10,296 bases of DNA from Chloroflexota bacterium (GTDB lineage Bacteria; Chloroflexota; Dehalococcoidia; DSTF01; RBG-16-68-14), in the NCBI GenBank assembly GCA_022561355.1, contig JADFRJ010000069.1, positions 1-10,296 on the forward strand, in the 5' to 3' direction. Every line of letters begins with the position of its first letter. Position 1 is the first letter of the stretch. Position numbers and translations under genes: made by a program. The notes below the pieces were generated by a model, which was given only the letters and a program-made list of their open reading frames with translations, was not told the DNA's origin and ran no database searches. This document shows positions 5,636 through 10,296 of this stretch, one piece after another.

Positions 5636-7129
5636 CTATCGCCGTCCTGCCCAGGCTTCGCGCTCGTCGCCGTTGGGGTCGTTGGCGACTGCCGTCTCGT
5701 CTCCGAACACCATTGTGGCGCGTTCTGCGCTCTCATAGGCCGGCCATGGGCGCGTTTCCGTGCCCGGGTCGCCTGTGCGGATGAACGACGTCCACGCGGC
5801 GTGCATGGAGTCAGCGACGTGCTGCGGCGATGGGCCCTCGCCGAGGAAGACGTTGACTCCGCCGCGGTCGAGGTTGTCGAACGCGAAGGGTATCTCCAGC
5901 GCATGCGTGCTCTTCAACGTGCCGTTGAAGGCGCGTGACTCCCACGCGAAGTGGTACATCCACGTCTGAGCGCCGTGTGGCTCGCGCGCTTCAGCGAGCC
6001 GGATCGCCGGGATGCGAAACGTGTGATCGGTTGTCATGGCGACGTACAAGTCGCGTGATGTCGCGTCGGGCCGGTTCTGGCGATAGGTGTCGATCATGTT
6101 GGGGCTGCCGCCCAGGCGGTCGAGCAGCTTACGGAGCCCCTCGTCATCGATATCTTCCGGCGCGCCCCAGAGCGTGGTTTCGTCCTTGTTGGAGCCGACA
6201 ACGACAGGCACGTCCTTGGACGCGCCGTCGCGAACGAGATCGATCGGAAGCTTGGGCAGGACGGCGCCGTCGATCGTGGGATAAAAGGCACCGATGGTTG
6301 TGCCGAGGCCCTTGGGACGCTTGAGCAACTCCAAGGCGACCTTGTCTTGGGCCTCAAGGATGCTCTCTACGGGGGCGGTCTGAATGTCCTCGATCGTCGT
6401 GGCCTCGAGCTGCTCAAGGAGGATGTCCGTCACGATGTTGGACGCCTCCGAGGGTAGGGCGTGATGGGCGGCGCCGCTCTGAGCGATGGCGCGCTGGAAG
6501 AGGCCGGTTGCCATTGGGGAGGCGAGCAGCGAGCCGACGCTAAAAGCGCCCGCGGACTCGCCCGCGATGGTGACGTTCTCGGGGTCGCCGCCGAATGCCT
6601 CGATGTTGTCGCGGACCCACTTGAGCGCCTCGATCTGATCGAGGATGCCATTGATGCCGGACGCCGCGAAGTCGTCGCCGAAGCGCGCAAGGTGCGCGAA
6701 GCCGAGTGCGGCGAGGCGATAGTTGATGCTGACGACCACGATGTCGCCGTTCGCGGCGAAGCGGGCGCCGTTGTACCAGGGAGTGCCGCCCTGGCCGGTC
6801 TTAAAGGCGCCCCCGTGGATCCAGACGAGGACGGGCCGCTTGCGGTCATCGACGGCGGGCGTCGAGATGTTCAGCGTGAGGCAGTCTTCGTCCCAGCGAA
6901 CGGCCACGCTGTTCGTGAGGCCGGTGCCTGCAAGCTGGGGCGCGGCTGGGCCGAACTTCTGGGCCGGCCTGACGCCAGACCAGGGCTCGTGAGGCTGGAC
7001 GGCGCGGAAGCGCAGCTCTCCCACGGGAGGCTCGGCGTACGGGATGCCCGCGAACAGCAGGACGCCCTCTTTCTCGCGTCCCTCTACCTTGCCGTTCCGT
7101 GTGGTTGCGACCGTGGCTGTTGTGACCAT
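5636..7129 (-). CDS. Carboxylesterase, type B (alpha/beta hydrolase)
   Basis: A 497-residue type B carboxylesterase (p-nitrobenzyl esterase/cholinesterase family) that hydrolyses carboxylic or carbamate esters. The family signatures are all visible: GIPYAEPPVGELRF (28-41), EDCLTLNIS (81-89), oxyanion hole IHGGAF (104-109), nucleophile elbow GESAG with Ser192 (190-194), the acid residue Glu317 in GSNKDETTLWG, and the catalytic His409 in STHALEIPFAF. All three triad residues are therefore present, and the length is normal for the family. No signal peptide is seen, so it is probably cytoplasmic. The ATG at 7129 is chosen because GGAAGG lies nine bases upstream and the family domain begins within a few residues. 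A start at 7231 would overlap the upstream gene. It is separated by 28 bases from the upstream CoA-transferase gene, indicating one operon. Confidence 0.95.
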   Translation of the reverse strand: MVTTATVATTRNGKVEGREKEGVLLFAGIPYAEPPVGELRFRAVQPHEPWSGVRPAQKFGPAAPQLAGTGLTNSVAVRWDEDCLTLNISTPAVDDRKRPVLVWIHGGAFKTGQGGTPWYNGARFAANGDIVVVSINYRLAALGFAHLARFGDDFAASGINGILDQIEALKWVRDNIEAFGGDPENVTIAGESAGAFSVGSLLASPMATGLFQRAIAQSGAAHHALPSEASNIVTDILLEQLEATTIEDIQTAPVESILEAQDKVALELLKRPKGLGTTIGAFYPTIDGAVLPKLPIDLVRDGASKDVPVVVGSNKDETTLWGAPEDIDDEGLRKLLDRLGGSPNMIDTYRQNRPDATSRDLYVAMTTDHTFRIPAIRLAEAREPHGAQTWMYHFAWESRAFNGTLKSTHALEIPFAFDNLDRGGVNVFLGEGPSPQHVADSMHAAWTSFIRTGDPGTETRPWPAYESAERATMVFGDETAVANDPNGDEREAWAGRR

Positions 7130-7157
7130 ACAGTTGCGCCTTCCGTTATCGGCCTGC

Positions 7158-8573
7158 CTAGAATGCGTCGTCGTTATTGTCAGCTCGGCGGCTAGATTGT
7201 AGCATTCCCGGCTCGTCCCAGACCGGCTCATGCGTTCCCAGTGGCACAGCCGGCAGCTCCCAGCGTGGCTGTGTTTCCGACATTTCCAGCACGGGACCTA
7301 GATGGGAGAGCTTCCCGCGTGGCGTCTCCGAATCGATCATGGCGGGTGCGACCGTCTCGTCGGTGACGCCCGGCCCGCTGCCCGTCGTGCGGCCCAAACC
7401 TTGGAGCCACATGGCCGTGCGAGAGAGCGACACGCGCACGTGATAGCTGCCGCCTTCTCGCGAGCGGCGGGCGAGCGCCACGATCGTCCCGAGGGCGGCG
7501 AGATAACCGGTCGTGTAGTCGGTAGCGGCGGCAGGGAGGAGGCGAGGGCGATCGTGGCCATGCTCGGCGGCGATGCCCGTGACGGTCTGCGCGAGCTGTT
7601 CCCATCCCGGGCGCCCCTGCCAGGGCCCTGTGTGGCCGTAGCAGTTGATTGACGTGTAGACGAGGCCGGGCCGCAGGTCGTGGAGGGCCTCAGGCCCGAA
7701 GCCGAGGCGCTCCATCGCGCCCAGGCGGTAGCCCTGCCCGAAGACGTCGGCTTCGCGGACGAGGTCGCGGAGGCGGCCTGCCTCCGCCGGGTCCTTGAGG
7801 TCGAGGTGGGCGCTGCGCTTGCCGTGGCCCGTGTCCATCACGAAGGCAGGCACGTTCGGCAGACCGGGCGAATCGATGCGGAGTACGCTGGCGCCGTGCG
7901 CGGCGAGCGTGCGTCCGCAGGTGGGCCCGGCGAGGACGCGTGTGAGGTCGAGCATGCGGACGCCGGAGAGCGGCCGATCGCCTTCCTCGAACGGCTCGGG
8001 TGGGCTGTCGCCGACGCGGATGACGTCGACCACCGGGCGTTCGGCGAGCGCGATGGCCTGGGGATGCGATGACCACTGATCTTCGGTACGGACCATCGCG
8101 CCGCAGAGGCCGCGCCGGCCGAATTCGTCCTCCAGCGGCTGCGCATCCCAGGTCGCCACAGACTTGGCGACCGCCTCTGGCGTGGCTTCGCACGAGAGCA
8201 GGTCGAGGATGCCATCGAGGTTCTTGGGGAAGCCACGATGAACGAGGAACCAGCGATCGTCGCGAGTGCGGTAGAAGTCGGTGAGGCCGGGGTCGCGGAG
8301 AGGAGTGTCAGCGTTCGAGAGTCGCTGGAACATGAAGCTGATGAGTGAGGCGGCCGCGAGCGGCACTTGAACCCGGACGTCCTGGCTCCGGCCGGTTCGG
8401 AGTTGCCAAACGTCCGCTATCGCGACGCCGACGGCGGCAAGCGCCGCGGCAGCGGCATCGCCGATGCGGAAGCGGGTCTGCAGGATGGGGTCGCGGCCGA
8501 CGATCTCGACACGGCCGCCAGGTTCCGGCAGGCCGAGGGTCGATGTGAGTGAACGGAGGGCGTCGGCGGGCAT
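7158..8573 (-). CDS. Class III (CaiB/BaiF) CoA-transferase with duplicated, permuted domains
   Basis: A 471-residue family III CoA-transferase, which would move CoA between a thioester and a free carboxylic acid. The C-terminal unit (about 200-390) begins with the typical PLSGVRMLDLTRVLAGPTCG and continues through GKRSAHLDL (251-259), ADVFGQGYRLGAMERLGFG (275-293), VYTSINCYGHTGPW (305-318) and ATDYTTGYLAALG (350-362). Asp352 there is the likely catalytic aspartate by analogy with FRC, CaiB and AMACR. The N-terminal unit (about 30-195) is only the second half of such a domain, starting at FRIGDAAAAALAAVGVAIAD (35-54) with Asp39 in the matching position. The order is thus second half, first half, then the Asp segment again. 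This long form occurs in other bacteria. The ATG at 8573 fits the family N-terminus. An in-frame ATG at 8624 adds 17 residues with untypical codons. Substrate unknown. Confidence 0.9.
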   Translation of the reverse strand: MPADALRSLTSTLGLPEPGGRVEIVGRDPILQTRFRIGDAAAAALAAVGVAIADVWQLRTGRSQDVRVQVPLAAASLISFMFQRLSNADTPLRDPGLTDFYRTRDDRWFLVHRGFPKNLDGILDLLSCEATPEAVAKSVATWDAQPLEDEFGRRGLCGAMVRTEDQWSSHPQAIALAERPVVDVIRVGDSPPEPFEEGDRPLSGVRMLDLTRVLAGPTCGRTLAAHGASVLRIDSPGLPNVPAFVMDTGHGKRSAHLDLKDPAEAGRLRDLVREADVFGQGYRLGAMERLGFGPEALHDLRPGLVYTSINCYGHTGPWQGRPGWEQLAQTVTGIAAEHGHDRPRLLPAAATDYTTGYLAALGTIVALARRSREGGSYHVRVSLSRTAMWLQGLGRTTGSGPGVTDETVAPAMIDSETPRGKLSHLGPVLEMSETQPRWELPAVPLGTHEPVWDEPGMLQSSRRADNNDDAF

Positions 8574-8588
8574 GTGAACTCGCTGGAG

Positions 8589-8594
8589 ATTGTA
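8589..8594 (-). promoter_or_regulatory. Possible -10 box for the CoA-transferase/esterase operon
   Basis: TACAAT on the minus strand (8594 to 8589) matches five of six -10 consensus bases and would start transcription near 8582, about nine bases before the ATG at 8573. No good -35 is seen 17 bases upstream. If real, it excludes the alternative start at 8624. Confidence 0.3.
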
Positions 8595-8619
8595 CAGGAT
8601 CGGGCGGGGCCGATACTCT
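8591..8619 (+). promoter_or_regulatory. Possible promoter for the ABC-F gene
   Basis: TGTACA (8591-8596, four of six -35 consensus bases) and TACTCT (8614-8619, TAnnnT form) are separated by exactly 17 bases. A transcript from about 8626 would carry GGAG (8626-8629) 12 bases before the ATG at 8642. The -35 overlaps the opposing -10 box at 8589-8594. Motif match only. Confidence 0.28.
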
Positions 8620-8641
8620 AGCATCGGAGCGCCAATCAGCC

Positions 8642-10296
8642 ATGGAACTCGTACGGTTTCAGAACGTCGTCAAGGACTACGGCCATGTGGCCGTGCTTGA
8701 GGACGTCTCCTTCAAGGTCACGTCCGGCCAGAAGGTGGGGCTGGTTGGCCCAAACGGGTCCGGAAAGACCTCGATCCTGCGCATGCTGGTTGGCGAGGAG
8801 CCGACGAGTGGTGGCGTCATCCGGCGCGCGCCCGGGCTGAAGGTTGGCTACGTGCCACAGCGCGTTGAGCACGACGGGCGCGCGACGGTCATCGGCACGG
8901 TGCTCCGTGAGCACGACGAGTTGGAGCGGGCGCTGCGCGGCGCGGAAGAGCGTCTCGCCTCGGCCGCGAGCGACGAGCTGCCTCTGGCGGAACGCGCGTA
9001 TGAGGAGGCGCTGGAGGCATACCAGCAGGCGGGCGGCGATCGCGTGCCGTCGCGGGCGATCGGGATGCTCGACTCGCTGGGGCTCGCGGGGAGGAGCGAG
9101 GAGCTGGTGGGGACGCTCTCCGGCGGCGAGAAGAACGTGCTGTCGCTGGTTCGGGCGCTGCTGGCCGAGCCGGAGTTGCTTCTGCTCGACGAGCCGGCGA
9201 ACCATCTCGATTTCGAGGGGCTGGACTGGCTAGAGGGCTTCCTGGCGAGCTATCGGGGCGCAGCCTTGATCGTTTCGCACAACCGCTACCTGCTGGACCG
9301 GGTCGCCGGCCAGATCCTCCACCTAGAGGGCGGCCGTGTGCGCCAGTACGCCGGGAACTACACCGCCTACCGCACGACACTGCTGCGCGAGAAGATCTCG
9401 CAAGGGCGTGACTACGTCGTGAACCAACGGCGGCTGGCGCAGCTTGAGGAGCTGGTGATGCGTTTCGAAGTGATGGCGCATCGCACAGGTGACGCATCGT
9501 GGGGCAAGCGGTTGCGGGCGCGCAGGTCTCAACTGTCCCGCGAACGCGCGCAGGCGGTCGAGAAGCCGACTGAAGAGGCGAGTTCGATGCGGCCGCGCAT
9601 CGATGCGGAGGAGAGCCACGCCAACGTGGCGCTGCAGGTGCGGGGTTACAGCAAGGCGTTTGGCGACCTGGTATTGCTGGAGGACGCGGAGTTGGACATC
9701 TCCGCGGGCGAGCGCGTGGCGCTGATCGGGCCGAACGGGAGTGGCAAGACAACGTTCTTACGTGACGTGATGTCTCAGGGCGCTTGGGACCATCCGACCA
9801 TCCGCATCGGCCCGAGCTTGAGCGTCGGCTACTGCGCGCAGGAGCAGGAGGTGCTGAACGAAGAGCGAACGGTCTTCGACCAGATCTTTCACGATGCCAA
9901 CATCTCGCGCGACGACACATACACGGTGCTGGCGCGATACATGTTCGGGCCGGACGATTACGAGAAACGCGTAGGCGACCTCTCCGGTGGCGAGCGGAAC
10001 CGCTTGCAGTTGGCGATGGTGCTCACCAAGAACCCGAACTTCCTGATCCTTGATGAGCCGACGAACCACCTGGACATTCCGGCGCGTGAGGCGATCGAGG
10101 ACTTGCTGTCCGATTTCAAGGGCACGATCCTGCTGGTGTCCCACGACCGCTACTTCTTGGATAAAGTCGCGGGTCGCGTCGTCGAACTGCGGGACAAGAA
10201 GCTCGTGTCGCACATCGGAAGCTTTTCTGAGTACTGGGCCGACCGGCAGGCGGCGCCGCGGCCGGAGCGCGCGCGGGCGGCAACGCGTGGCCGGCG
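8642..10296 (+). CDS. ABC-F family ATPase (ribosome-associated), partial, 3' end beyond window
   Basis: A soluble twin-ATPase ABC-F protein (EttA/Uup/Vga-like superfamily), which acts on the ribosomal E site and not as a transporter: no membrane segment is present. At least 551 residues are visible and the frame is open at the window end. First domain: Walker A GPNGSGKT (36-43), signature LSGGE (159-163), Walker B LLLLDEP with Glu184 followed by ANHLD, and His213. The linker (about 246-325) is charged and helical, with a basic stretch KRLRARRSQLSRERA (289-303) that would reach toward tRNA and the peptidyl-transferase centre. Second domain: Walker A GPNGSGKT (363-370), signature LSGGE (447-451), Walker B FLILDEPTNHLD (Glu472), and His501. 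Both ATP sites look competent. The basic, Ala/Arg-rich C-terminus begins near 536. Whether it is a translation factor or an antibiotic-protection protein cannot be told from what is visible. Confidence 0.95.
   Translation, partial: MELVRFQNVVKDYGHVAVLEDVSFKVTSGQKVGLVGPNGSGKTSILRMLVGEEPTSGGVIRRAPGLKVGYVPQRVEHDGRATVIGTVLREHDELERALRGAEERLASAASDELPLAERAYEEALEAYQQAGGDRVPSRAIGMLDSLGLAGRSEELVGTLSGGEKNVLSLVRALLAEPELLLLDEPANHLDFEGLDWLEGFLASYRGAALIVSHNRYLLDRVAGQILHLEGGRVRQYAGNYTAYRTTLLREKISQGRDYVVNQRRLAQLEELVMRFEVMAHRTGDASWGKRLRARRSQLSRERAQAVEKPTEEASSMRPRIDAEESHANVALQVRGYSKAFGDLVLLEDAELDISAGERVALIGPNGSGKTTFLRDVMSQGAWDHPTIRIGPSLSVGYCAQEQEVLNEERTVFDQIFHDANISRDDTYTVLARYMFGPDDYEKRVGDLSGGERNRLQLAMVLTKNPNFLILDEPTNHLDIPAREAIEDLLSDFKGTILLVSHDRYFLDKVAGRVVELRDKKLVSHIGSFSEYWADRQAAPRPERARAATRGR

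Noticed and set aside
6461..7195. 244-residue open frame on the plus strand
   Set aside because: It is antisense to the esterase, which carries a full catalytic triad. The translation has no recognisable domain.
7130..7231. Longer N-terminus for the esterase, possibly a signal peptide
   Set aside because: It would overlap the CoA-transferase end, has no hydrophobic core, and a better start with GGAAGG upstream exists at 7129.
8889..9920. 343-residue open frame on the minus strand
   Set aside because: It is antisense to the ABC-F gene, whose motifs are complete in the plus frame. Its translation is a low-complexity Arg/Pro/Ala/Ser mix typical of GC-rich shadow frames.
8642..10296. Naming the ABC-F protein as an antibiotic-resistance factor
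   Set aside because: The linker does not allow subgroup assignment by eye, the C-terminus is missing, and no resistance context is present.
1..10296. CRISPR arrays, tRNA/rRNA genes, insertion sequences, integration sites, defence systems
   Set aside because: I saw no spaced direct repeats, cloverleaf genes, transposases or nuclease modules on either strand.

Overview
This is a GC-rich bacterial chromosomal window with eight recognisable protein-coding genes, two of them cut by the window edges. There are no RNA genes, insertion sequences or CRISPR arrays. A probable F420-dependent LLM-family oxidoreductase, a fused class III CoA-transferase, a Ser/His (SipW/ER-type) signal peptidase and a small bacterial RRM protein together fit Chloroflexota best, with Actinomycetota as an alternative. 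That assignment is inference: the window has no phylogenetic marker gene, and the content looks like ordinary chromosome rather than a mobile region.

Left part (1-2882, minus strand): two adjacent genes encode the halves of a heterodimeric ABC exporter. The upstream half is complete and has a degenerate ATP site (Asp in the catalytic Glu position, Glu for the Q-loop Gln). The downstream half runs off the left edge just as its nucleotide-binding domain begins. A divergent intergenic region (2883-3095) separates this pair from a plus-strand gene for an 84-residue RRM RNA-binding protein. The leader of that gene can fold into a long bulged hairpin just upstream of the ribosome binding site.

Middle part (3351-5556): a minus-strand Ser/His signal peptidase with an unusually long C-terminal tail converges on the RRM gene and diverges from a plus-strand LLM-class oxidoreductase. 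Hairpins lie in the convergent gap at 3351-3471.

Right part (5557-10296): the LLM gene converges on a minus-strand two-gene operon, a class III CoA-transferase followed 28 bases later by a type B carboxylesterase. Two adjacent hairpins separate the convergent genes. Divergent from the CoA-transferase is a plus-strand ABC-F ATPase (ribosome-associated, not a transporter), which runs off the right edge. The esterase and CoA-transferase may act on a common substrate through an acid-to-CoA-thioester route, and the LLM enzyme could belong to the same catabolism, but no substrate can be read from the sequence.

I found no clearly new multi-gene system. The observations most worth checking are the structured leader of the RRM gene, the tailed signal peptidase, the internally duplicated CoA-transferase and the paired hairpins at 5553-5606.
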